Assembly: GCA_028276215.1 (NCBI GenBank)
Contig: JAPYWT010000034.1
Coordinates: 1 to 11,395, forward strand
DNA: 11,395 nt
Direction of reading: 5' to 3'
Source of the DNA: Thermoflexus sp.
GTDB lineage: Bacteria > Chloroflexota > Anaerolineae > B4-G1 > DUEL01
The position numbers and the translations under genes are program-made. The first letter of the stretch is position 1. Each line of letters begins with the position of its first letter. A model generated the notes under the pieces. That model did no database searches. It was not told where the DNA came from and saw only the letters and a list, made by a program, of their open reading frames with translations. Shown here in pieces: positions 6,030 through 11,395 of this stretch.

Positions 6030-7049
6030 ATGGAGAACCGCGTCATTTCCCCACGAGTCCAACCGGATGAGCGACAACTGGACCAGGCCCTGCGTCCCCA
6101 ACGGCTGGACGACCTGATCGGGCAGGACCGGCTGCGGGAGAACCTGCGCATCCTGATAGAGGCGGCTCGCCAGCGAGGGGACGCGCTGGACCATGTCCTC
6201 TTCTACGGCCCGCCCGGCCTGGGCAAGACCACCCTGGCCCACATCGTCGCCAACGAAATGGGGGTGCCCATCCGCGTCACCGCCGGGCCGGCCATTGAGC
6301 GCGCCGGGGACCTGGCGGCCATCCTGAGCAACCTGCGGGAAAAAGAGGTGTTGTTCATAGACGAAGTCCACCGCCTGGGCCGGGCCGTGGAGGAGATTCT
6401 CTACCCGGCCATGGAGGACTTCGTGCTGGACCTGGTGGTGGGGAAAGGTCCGGCGGCCCGCTCCATTCGCCTGCACCTGCCCCGCTTCACCGTCGTCGGC
6501 GCGACGACCCGGCTGGCCCTGCTGACGGCCCCCCTGCGCGCCCGCTTCGGGGCCACCTTCCGGGTGGACTTCTACGACCAGGCGGCATTGGAGGCCATCG
6601 TCCGGCGGGCCGCCGGGGTCCTGGGCCTGGAGGTGGACGACGAGGGGGTGGTGGAGATTGCCCGGCGGGGCCGGGGGACCCCGCGCGTTGCCCTGCGCCT
6701 GCTCAAGCGGGTGCGGGACTACGCCCAGGTCCGCTCCGACGGCCGCATCACCGGCCCGGTAGCCCGGGAGGCGCTGGAGTTGCTGGAGGTGGACGAACTG
6801 GGGCTGGACGACCTGGACCGGCGGGTGCTGCGGACCATCATTGAGAAATTCGGCGGGGGTCCGGTCGGCCTGGACACCATCGCTGCGGCCGTCAGCGAGG
6901 AGGCGGATACGGTCATGGACGTGGTGGAGCCGTACCTGCTGCAACTGGGCTTTCTGGAGCGGACGCCGCGCGGTCGGGTCGCCACGGCTCGCGCCTACGA
7001 GCACCTGCGCATCCCCTACACCCGCCCGGAGCAACCAACGTTGTTCTGA
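6030..7049 (+). CDS. ruvB: Holliday junction branch-migration helicase subunit RuvB
   Basis: A 339-aa AAA+ ATPase that with RuvA drives branch migration at Holliday junctions in recombinational repair. All hallmarks are present: RPQRLDDLIGQ near the N-terminus, Walker A GPPGLGKT (60-67), Walker B LFIDEVHRL (108-116), sensor 1 GATTR (157-161), the arginine-finger region LRARFG (169-174), sensor 2 GTPRVALRLLKRVRDYA (216-232), and a C-terminal winged-helix domain ending in RIPYTRPEQPTLF. Length is normal for the family. ATG 6030 is preferred over ATG 5976 because the TATAAT box lies between them and because MENRVISP resembles usual RuvB starts. There is no ribosome binding site before 6030, consistent with a leaderless message. 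RuvA and RuvC are not in the window. Confidence 0.96.
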   Translation: MENRVISPRVQPDERQLDQALRPQRLDDLIGQDRLRENLRILIEAARQRGDALDHVLFYGPPGLGKTTLAHIVANEMGVPIRVTAGPAIERAGDLAAILSNLREKEVLFIDEVHRLGRAVEEILYPAMEDFVLDLVVGKGPAARSIRLHLPRFTVVGATTRLALLTAPLRARFGATFRVDFYDQAALEAIVRRAAGVLGLEVDDEGVVEIARRGRGTPRVALRLLKRVRDYAQVRSDGRITGPVAREALELLEVDELGLDDLDRRVLRTIIEKFGGGPVGLDTIAAAVSEEADTVMDVVEPYLLQLGFLERTPRGRVATARAYEHLRIPYTRPEQPTLF

Positions 7050-7101
7050 AGACTCACTCAAAGATGCGCAGGCCTTGTAGAGAAGGGAGACGGGTTCCGC
7101 T

Positions 7102-7377
7102 GTGAAAACCTTTGTCTGGAGTGAGGAAAAGAACCAGAAACTAAAGGCGGAGCGAGGTGTCTCGTTTGAAGAAGTCGTTGTACATATTGCCGCCGGCGAT
7201 TTGCTGGATATTGTTGAACATCCGCATCCTGAAAAGTATAGAGGGCAACGCATTTTCATTGTTAAAATTCACAACTATGCCTGGCTGGTCCCGTTCGTAG
7301 AATCTGAGAATGAGATATTTCTAAAAACGGCTATCCCAAGTCGTAAGGCAACAAAGCGATATCTGAGGGAGCGTTAA
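7102..7377 (+). CDS. BrnT-family toxin (RelE/BrnT-like ribonuclease)
   Basis: A 91-aa protein with the BrnT pattern: FVWSEEKNQKLKAERGVSFEEV at the N-terminus, a central basic strand region (KYRGQRIFIVKI), and the C-terminal IPSRKATKRYLRER, where Arg and Lys residues would serve RNA binding or cleavage. BrnT toxins are RelE-like RNases neutralised by a partner that is also the DNA-binding repressor. The start is GTG 7102; a purine-rich AAGGGAG about 12 nt upstream is a distant ribosome binding site. The next gene begins one base after the stop, the usual toxin-then-antitoxin order. The locus is clearly more AT-rich than ruvB and has less biased third codon positions, suggesting later acquisition. 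Confidence 0.8.
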   Translation: MKTFVWSEEKNQKLKAERGVSFEEVVVHIAAGDLLDIVEHPHPEKYRGQRIFIVKIHNYAWLVPFVESENEIFLKTAIPSRKATKRYLRER

Positions 7378-7378
7378 T

Positions 7379-7651
7379 ATGGCAACCGAATGGAAACTGG
7401 ACAAGGAAGAGCGAGAACTTCTGAACTCGTACGAACGCGGTGAGTGGCGTTCTGTGGATCAACTCCGAGATCGGCTTCAGCAATATCAGACGTACGCGAT
7501 GGCAACTCTGGAAGCAGCGGGGCTCATCACCATTGCACTGCCTCAGGAGGATTTGCAGGTCATCCGACGCAAAGCGCAGGAAGCGGGGATGTCTTCCCAG
7601 CGTCTGATAGCAGAAATCCTGCATCGGTTTGTCCTGGGGCAATTGGATTAG
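7379..7651 (+). CDS. ribbon-helix-helix (CopG-like) antitoxin of the BrnT-like toxin
   Basis: A 90-aa protein with an acidic helical N-terminus (KLDKEERELLNSYERGEW) and a C-terminal ribbon-helix-helix unit: TIALPQEDLQVIRRKAQEAG gives the strand and first helix, and SSQRLIAEILHRFVLGQLD the second helix. In known systems this class binds its own promoter as a dimer and wraps the toxin with its other half. GAGGGAG at 7365-7371, inside the toxin gene's end, is a good ribosome binding site 7 nt before ATG 7379, so antitoxin may be translated more efficiently than toxin. Autoregulation is inferred from the family; no operator was identified. Confidence 0.78.
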   Translation: MATEWKLDKEERELLNSYERGEWRSVDQLRDRLQQYQTYAMATLEAAGLITIALPQEDLQVIRRKAQEAGMSSQRLIAEILHRFVLGQLD

Positions 7652-7895
7652 GCATCGTGTGGGTTTCAGTGGGCGCTTTTGAACCCCTCGGGGGCGGTGC
7701 AAAAAGGTAACTGCCTGCCCGAATCGGTTTGCAAGTAATGTAGCGCAGGCTGTCAGCCTGCATGCAGGCCTGGCGGCCTGCGCTACAGGGGCATGCCTTC
7801 GCTGCGTCTTTGATAACGCTTACCCGGCGGCCCCCTGATAGGTTATTTACGAAAAAGGCACTCTCTTCTGAACCATACCTTTCCGGGAGTCTGGA
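7652..7895. other. intergenic spacer between the TA pair and the propeller gene
   Basis: These 244 bases hold no supported gene. At 7676-7705 there is an imperfect hairpin (CTTTTG ... CCCC, TCG, GGGG ... CAAAA) that could end the TA transcript, but it lacks a downstream T-run. A nested palindrome lies at 7739-7787. GGGAG at 7885-7889 is the ribosome binding site of the next gene, 6 nt before ATG 7896. No promoter was identified with confidence. Confidence 0.5.
7739..7787. repeat. nested palindromic element (REP-like)
   Basis: Perfect 12-bp outer arms TGTAGCGCAGGC (7739-7750) and GCCTGCGCTACA (7776-7787) enclose a second perfect 14-bp palindrome, GCCTGCATGCAGGC (7756-7769), nearly concentric with the first. 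It would fold as a stem, internal loop and second stem in RNA, or as a cruciform. Its ends match the degraded copy at 2787-2845, so it appears to be a dispersed family. No transposase is nearby. Confidence 0.85.
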
Positions 7896-10076
7896 ATGCG
7901 CTGGGTAATCAGCATTGCTCTTAGCGGTCTGCTGTTGCTGGGAGTTCTGCTGGTCCTCTCAACGGTAGAGGCTTCGCCGAATCCGGCCACCCCGACGGGC
8001 TCCCATTCAGTGACCACTTCCATGTTCCCTGTGGCGGCGGGGTGGATCGCTCCCGGCGTCGGGGCCTCGCCGGGACGTCCGATGGTAGATCCTCGGACCG
8101 GCGAGGTCCTGGTCTGCCGAAGGGGCGGCACCACGGTGATCTCCGGCACAGAAGTGACTTTGGTGATCCCGGATTACTGTGTGGTGGACGTGGATCCGCA
8201 GACCGGACGGCGGTTCGCCGTCGCGGGCACAGGGATAGCAGTCCTCAGCGGAGAGCAGGTGGTGCTGACCGTGACCTTTCCCTACACGGTGGTGACGGCC
8301 CGATACAACCCGAAAAACGGACTGCTCTATGCGGTCACCTCTGGGCCCGGATATCCCCCCACTTACGAACTGGCCGTCGTCCAGGGAAGTACAATAGTAT
8401 ACACCAGGAGCCTTGGCGCGTATGGAGAACGTCCGGAGGTCCACCCCGATACCGGGCTGACGTATGTGCCGGGCGGTTCCGCAGTCCATGTCCTCAGCGG
8501 GACCCAGTTGCTGGCTTCTCTTCCTGTCAGTGGTCCTGTCCTGGGAGTCCGGTTTCACCCCTACAATCGCCTGGTCTATGCCTGGGGAGGCGATTTGGCG
8601 GGCCAGGTTGCCGCGATCAGCGGCACTGTGATCCTGGGCACCGTGCCCGTCACTTCTCCCGTGGACCTGGCTCCTGACCCGAATCGGGACCGGGTGTACC
8701 TGACGATGATCTCTGGCGGACTTGTCGTCCTCTCCCGGACCACGCCGGTTACCACTATCTCCACCCCTGGCGGCATCAATCAGGTTGATGTAGTTCCTTC
8801 GTCCGGCGAAGTCGTCATCGCGGTACCTCAGGCAAATGCAGTGTATCTCTTTCCGCCTTCCCTGACAACCTCTACGACCATCACGACCGCCGTTCCGCCG
8901 TTCACCCTGCGCGCGCATCCTTCCGGACGGGTGTACGTGGTGGAACGGGGTACTTCTTCCTTACCGACCCTCTCCACCGGCCTGCTGATTCTCAGCGGGA
9001 CAACGCCGCTGGCTCGCCTGCCCAGCGGTTACGGCCTGGGGCCAGTGGCCGTCTGGCCTGATACCGGTGTGGCCTACGCGCTGGATACTCTCAGCGGCAC
9101 CCTCTACCTGCTCTCCGGCACTCAGGTCCTGACGCAGGTGAATTTGCAGCCATGGATGGTTTCCAGCGTGGTGCCGCGCCCGGAATCTATGGCCCTGGAT
9201 CCGGGGACGGGGATGGTCTATGTGGGGCACAGAGGGGCAAATCTGTTGTGGGTTATCAGTGGGACCGAGGTGCAGACAATTTCTCTTTCCGGTCTGGACA
9301 CCTACCCGATAGTGAGCGTGCTAACTGCTGACCCGGACCATGGTGTGGTTTATGCTGGGCTCTCCGCTTCTCGGATGTTGATCATCAGCCGCACCGAGGT
9401 TCTCACCTCTGTTCAGTGGTCTATGGGATACCCTGAAAGTCTCTCCGCTATTGCGGTTGACCCGCGAAGAGGATGGTTATATGGGCTGGGGGAGGCGTAT
9501 TCTATTGCAGTCCTCTCCATCACTACCCCCATTACCCAGACGTTCTGGGTGACTTCGTTGAGTTGCGGAAATGCTACATTTGCTCTGACGGCTCAGCCCT
9601 TTAACGGCCTGGCTTACGCAGGCTGTGGTGAGTTTCCAAGTAAGCAGGGAATTGTCCAGATTCTAAACGGCCCCAGCGTGGTTGTAACGATGCCGATTTC
9701 CGGATACGCAAAAGCGCTGGCGGTGGACCCGAACACCGGATGGGTGTACGGCGCTCTGTCCGGCGCCCGCAGCGCGGTGGTCTTCAGTGGGACCACGATG
9801 TACACCGTTCCGCTACCGTTTGACCCCGACCGTGCCTGGTTCAACCCGCTGGATGGAATGGGGTACGTTGCCGGAGGCTCGCAGGTCGCTGTCCTGGACG
9901 GCCCCCGTCTCCGGTACATCCTGCGGGTGGGAATCTATCCCGACAGTATGGCGTTTGACCCGGCGCGGGAACGGGCATATCTGACCCACTATGGGGATAA
10001 CCGGGTGGTCATCTTCGGGAGACTTCCCTATGCGGTCTATCTGCCGCTGGTGCTCCGGACGCAGAGGTCTCGTTAA
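7896..10076 (+). CDS. secreted YVTN-type beta-propeller repeat protein with YLPLVLR C-terminal tail
   Basis: A 726-aa exported protein with no recognised enzyme motif. It begins MRWVISIALSGLLLLGVLLV, a classic signal peptide with a cleavage region near STVEAS (22-27). The rest is about 16 repeats of roughly 42 residues, each with a DPxTGxxYV-like strand and turn (DPRTGEVLV, HPDTGLTYV, DPGTGMVYV, DPNTGWVYG) and then a strand (V/I)(L/I)SGT (VISGTEV, VLSGTQL, LLSGTQV). This fits YVTN/NHL-like beta-propellers; the count would suit two propellers of seven or eight blades. It ends YAVYLPLVLRTQRSR; a YLPLVLR-type tail is common on secreted Chloroflexota proteins, perhaps as an anchoring signal. A good ribosome binding site precedes ATG 7896. 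Its stop abuts the MNT gene with no gap. Role unknown; surface binding or scaffolding is inferred. Confidence 0.82.
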   Translation: MRWVISIALSGLLLLGVLLVLSTVEASPNPATPTGSHSVTTSMFPVAAGWIAPGVGASPGRPMVDPRTGEVLVCRRGGTTVISGTEVTLVIPDYCVVDVDPQTGRRFAVAGTGIAVLSGEQVVLTVTFPYTVVTARYNPKNGLLYAVTSGPGYPPTYELAVVQGSTIVYTRSLGAYGERPEVHPDTGLTYVPGGSAVHVLSGTQLLASLPVSGPVLGVRFHPYNRLVYAWGGDLAGQVAAISGTVILGTVPVTSPVDLAPDPNRDRVYLTMISGGLVVLSRTTPVTTISTPGGINQVDVVPSSGEVVIAVPQANAVYLFPPSLTTSTTITTAVPPFTLRAHPSGRVYVVERGTSSLPTLSTGLLILSGTTPLARLPSGYGLGPVAVWPDTGVAYALDTLSGTLYLLSGTQVLTQVNLQPWMVSSVVPRPESMALDPGTGMVYVGHRGANLLWVISGTEVQTISLSGLDTYPIVSVLTADPDHGVVYAGLSASRMLIISRTEVLTSVQWSMGYPESLSAIAVDPRRGWLYGLGEAYSIAVLSITTPITQTFWVTSLSCGNATFALTAQPFNGLAYAGCGEFPSKQGIVQILNGPSVVVTMPISGYAKALAVDPNTGWVYGALSGARSAVVFSGTTMYTVPLPFDPDRAWFNPLDGMGYVAGGSQVAVLDGPRLRYILRVGIYPDSMAFDPARERAYLTHYGDNRVVIFGRLPYAVYLPLVLRTQRSR

Positions 10077-10448
10077 ATGAAGAGAAAAGGCATTCCCGTT
10101 CTTTCTACTTTGCACACCGCGCCTCGCGGCCTGCCGCCAGTGGCGGAGACCCTGCCGTCGGCCATAGAGAAACTCGTCCGTGAGGTGAATCCGGAGAAAA
10201 TCATCCTGTTTGGCTCATACGCCTATGGGGAACCAACGCCGGATAGCGACGTGGATTTGCTGATCATCTGGGACACCGACAAACCTCGCCGGGAGCGCGT
10301 GGTGACCATCTCGCTGCTTCTGTATCCGCGCCCATTTCCTGTGGACATCATCGTCAAGACACCGCGTGAACTGGAAGAAGAACTACCGTACAATTTCTTC
10401 TTGCGCGAAATCTTCGCCAGAGGGGTAGTTTTGTATGAGCGTGGATGA
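10077..10448 (+). CDS. MNT-type minimal nucleotidyltransferase (MntA-like antitoxin)
   Basis: A 123-aa polymerase-beta-fold protein carrying the full minimal nucleotidyltransferase set: ILFGSYAYGEPTPDSDVDLLI (residues about 42-62), with the GS helix and the DxD metal ligands, and a third acidic residue in FPVDIIVKT. In MntA/HepT systems the MNT protein is the antitoxin and inactivates the HEPN RNase by adding AMP. The gene starts directly after the propeller gene's TAA (10074-10076), with AGAGG 9 nt before ATG 10077, so co-transcription is likely. It overlaps the HEPN gene by 14 nt. Confidence 0.85.
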   Translation: MKRKGIPVLSTLHTAPRGLPPVAETLPSAIEKLVREVNPEKIILFGSYAYGEPTPDSDVDLLIIWDTDKPRRERVVTISLLLYPRPFPVDIIVKTPRELEEELPYNFFLREIFARGVVLYERG

Positions 10449-10821
10449 CTATCGGGAATGGGTACGATATGCCGAACAGGACTGGCAACTGGCGGCCTCT
10501 CTCCTGCGCCGCAAGCGACCGCCCACTGTTGCCGTTTGCTTTCACGCCCAGCAGAGTGCGGAAAAATATCTGAAAGCTCTGTTACTCTCCAGAAGACTGA
10601 CCTTTCCCAGAACCCATGACCTGGCGACATTGAATTCCCTGTGTGAACAAAACGGTATTCTTACGGGTTTTTCACCGCGACTGTTGACGCTGCTCTCCGA
10701 GTATGCTGTCGCTTCACGCTACCCCGGCAATGAGCCAACACTGGAAGAAGCCCGTGAGGCCGTAGAGATTGCCAGGGTTGTGCGCGCCTTTGCCCGCCAG
10801 TGGCTGGGAGTAAAAGGATGA
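10435..10821 (+). CDS. HEPN-domain protein (HepT-like toxin partner)
   Basis: A 128-aa all-helical HEPN protein: WVRYAEQDWQLAASLL, then CFHAQQSAEKYLKALLL (35-51), PRTHDLATL, and YAVASRYPGNEPTLEEA. These match the HEPN family (PF05168-type) found next to MNT genes, where HEPN proteins are RNases. The RX4HXY motif of well-studied HepT toxins is not seen; the only spaced Arg-His is in RLTFPRTHD, so nuclease activity is uncertain. GAGGGG at 10420-10425 is a strong ribosome binding site 9 nt before ATG 10435. The end of the gene and its TGA (10819-10821) lie inside the left arm of the palindrome at 10814-10858. Confidence 0.82.
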   Translation: MSVDDYREWVRYAEQDWQLAASLLRRKRPPTVAVCFHAQQSAEKYLKALLLSRRLTFPRTHDLATLNSLCEQNGILTGFSPRLLTLLSEYAVASRYPGNEPTLEEAREAVEIARVVRAFARQWLGVKG

Positions 10822-10858
10822 TTTTTGTGGCGGCTTCGCCGCCACAAAAATCATCCTT
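10814..10858. repeat. perfect 21-bp-arm inverted repeat with 3-nt loop
   Basis: Bases 10814-10834 and 10838-10858 are exact reverse complements around a TTC loop; the inner part is GTGGCGGC, TTC, GCCGCCAC flanked by TTTTT and AAAAA. The left arm overlaps the last codons and stop of the HEPN gene. It may stop transcription from either side, yet the A-run rather than a T-run follows the GC stem on both strands. A mobile palindromic (REP or MITE-like) origin is equally plausible. Confidence 0.92.
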
Positions 10859-10870
10859 GTAGAAATGCGC

Positions 10871-10891
10871 CCTGCGACTTGCGACCTGTGT
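10871..10891. repeat. short heptamer run before cdaA
   Basis: Three degenerate 7-nt units, CCTGCGA, CTTGCGA and CCTGTGT, end one base before the cdaA ATG. Alone this is weak, but its period and position resemble the large array that ends one base before the radical SAM start. Confidence 0.35.
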
Positions 10892-10892
10892 T

Positions 10893-11395
10893 ATGTTAGA
10901 CCTGCTGTGGACCCTTCAGCGCATCCGTTGGGTGGACCTGGTGGACATCGCCCTGGTCGCCGCCATCTTCTTCGGCATCCTCTACCTGGTGCGGGGGACG
11001 CGGGCGGTTTCGCTCTTGCGCGGCATCATCCTGCTCATCATCCTGCTGGCCCTGCTGAGCACCGTCTTCCGGTTGCGGGCCTTCGGCTGGCTGGTGGAGC
11101 GGGCCCTGCCGGCCATGCTGGTGGCCATCCCGGTCATTTTCCAGCCGGAACTGCGGCGGGCGCTGGAGCGGCTGGGACGGGCCGGCCGCTTCCTGACCCG
11201 CAGCACGGGCCAGCGGGCGGCCCTATCCCGTTCCCTCAGCGCGGTCACCGAGGCGTGCCGCATCCTGGCCCGCCGCCGCATCGGCGCCCTCATCGTCCTG
11301 GAGCGGGAGACGGGGCTCCAGGAGTACGTGGAGACGGGGGTCCTGCTGGACGCCGAGGTATCGCCGGAACTGCTGATCGCCCTCTTTGACCCCCA
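10893..11395 (+). CDS. cdaA: diadenylate cyclase CdaA (DacA family), 3' truncated by window end
   Basis: The frame from ATG 10893 stays open to the window end (167 complete codons). CdaA is a membrane-bound enzyme joining two ATP molecules into the second messenger c-di-AMP, which controls potassium, osmotic and wall balance. The start MLDLLWTLQRIRWVDLVD is followed by three membrane segments (about 16-33, 41-58, 64-83): DIALVAAIFFGILYLV, LLRGIILLIILLALL and LPAMLVAIPVIF. The diagnostic FQPELRRALERLGR comes next. The start of the catalytic DAC domain is GALIVLERETGLQEYVETG (about 130-148), then LLDAEVSPELLIALFDP. The catalytic DGA and RHR motifs would lie beyond the window. No good ribosome binding site precedes the ATG. 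A CdaR-like regulator usually follows cdaA. Confidence 0.9.
   Translation, partial: MLDLLWTLQRIRWVDLVDIALVAAIFFGILYLVRGTRAVSLLRGIILLIILLALLSTVFRLRAFGWLVERALPAMLVAIPVIFQPELRRALERLGRAGRFLTRSTGQRAALSRSLSAVTEACRILARRRIGALIVLERETGLQEYVETGVLLDAEVSPELLIALFDP

Noticed and set aside
5988..7259. Long minus-strand open frame opposite ruvB
   Set aside because: It is the antisense shadow of a GC-rich gene with strong RuvB motifs on the + strand, and its translation is low-complexity Gln/Gly/His-rich.
7676..7706. Rho-independent terminator after the TA pair
   Set aside because: The hairpin is imperfect and lacks a T-run after the stem, so it is only mentioned in the spacer entry.
8007..8918. Minus-strand gene inside the propeller gene
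   Set aside because: No recognisable domain; the + strand frame has a signal peptide and regular repeats over its whole length.
10865..11389. Open frame in another phase at the 3' end, giving a Gly/Ala/Pro/His-rich protein
   Set aside because: The phase starting at ATG 10893 encodes clear CdaA membrane segments and the start of the DAC domain; the other phase is its shadow.

Overview
The window is GC-rich bacterial DNA with dense, mostly co-oriented genes; every supported gene lies on the + strand. Several features point to a Chloroflexota lineage, probably Anaerolineae-like or thermophilic: a fused PyrF-PyrE protein, a large secreted beta-propeller protein ending in a YLPLVLR tail, G/C-rich third codon positions, and heptanucleotide and palindromic intergenic repeats. 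This assignment is inferred from style and not from a search.

Layout. (1) Positions 1-2750 hold an apparent accessory operon. It starts with the 3' part of a KAP-type P-loop NTPase fused to a C-terminal FGE-sulfatase/C-type-lectin-like domain, followed with a 4-nt overlap by an AbiEii-type nucleotidyltransferase and then a small unknown ORF that overlaps it. (2) A 176-bp spacer with palindromic repeats leads to the pyrimidine gene pyrFE (2927-4369). (3) A 352-bp gap is almost wholly two different heptanucleotide tandem arrays (4359-4420 and 4431-4720). The second runs up to the start codon of an AmmeMemoRadiSam-type radical SAM protein (4722-5966) with a twin-arginine N-terminus. (4) ruvB (6030-7049) has a TATAAT box only 9 nt before its ATG, suggesting a leaderless mRNA. 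(5) A BrnT-like toxin and RHH antitoxin pair (7102-7651) is visibly more AT-rich. (6) A spacer with a nested palindrome precedes a 726-aa secreted protein with about 16 YVTN/propeller-like repeats (7896-10076). (7) An MNT nucleotidyltransferase/HEPN pair (10077-10821) follows directly. (8) A perfect 21-bp-arm palindrome precedes the 5' part of the diadenylate cyclase gene cdaA (10893 to the window end).

How it fits together. Housekeeping genes (pyrFE, ruvB, cdaA) alternate with three separate toxin/antitoxin- or conflict-type modules (NTPase-FGE/AbiEii, BrnT/RHH, MNT/HEPN), and the spacers carry dispersed repeats. The strongest leads for something undescribed are the KAP-FGE + AbiEii-like + small ORF cassette, the 41-unit heptamer array in the leader of the radical SAM gene, and the repeated palindromic elements between genes. 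No CRISPR array, rRNA, tRNA or transposase was seen.
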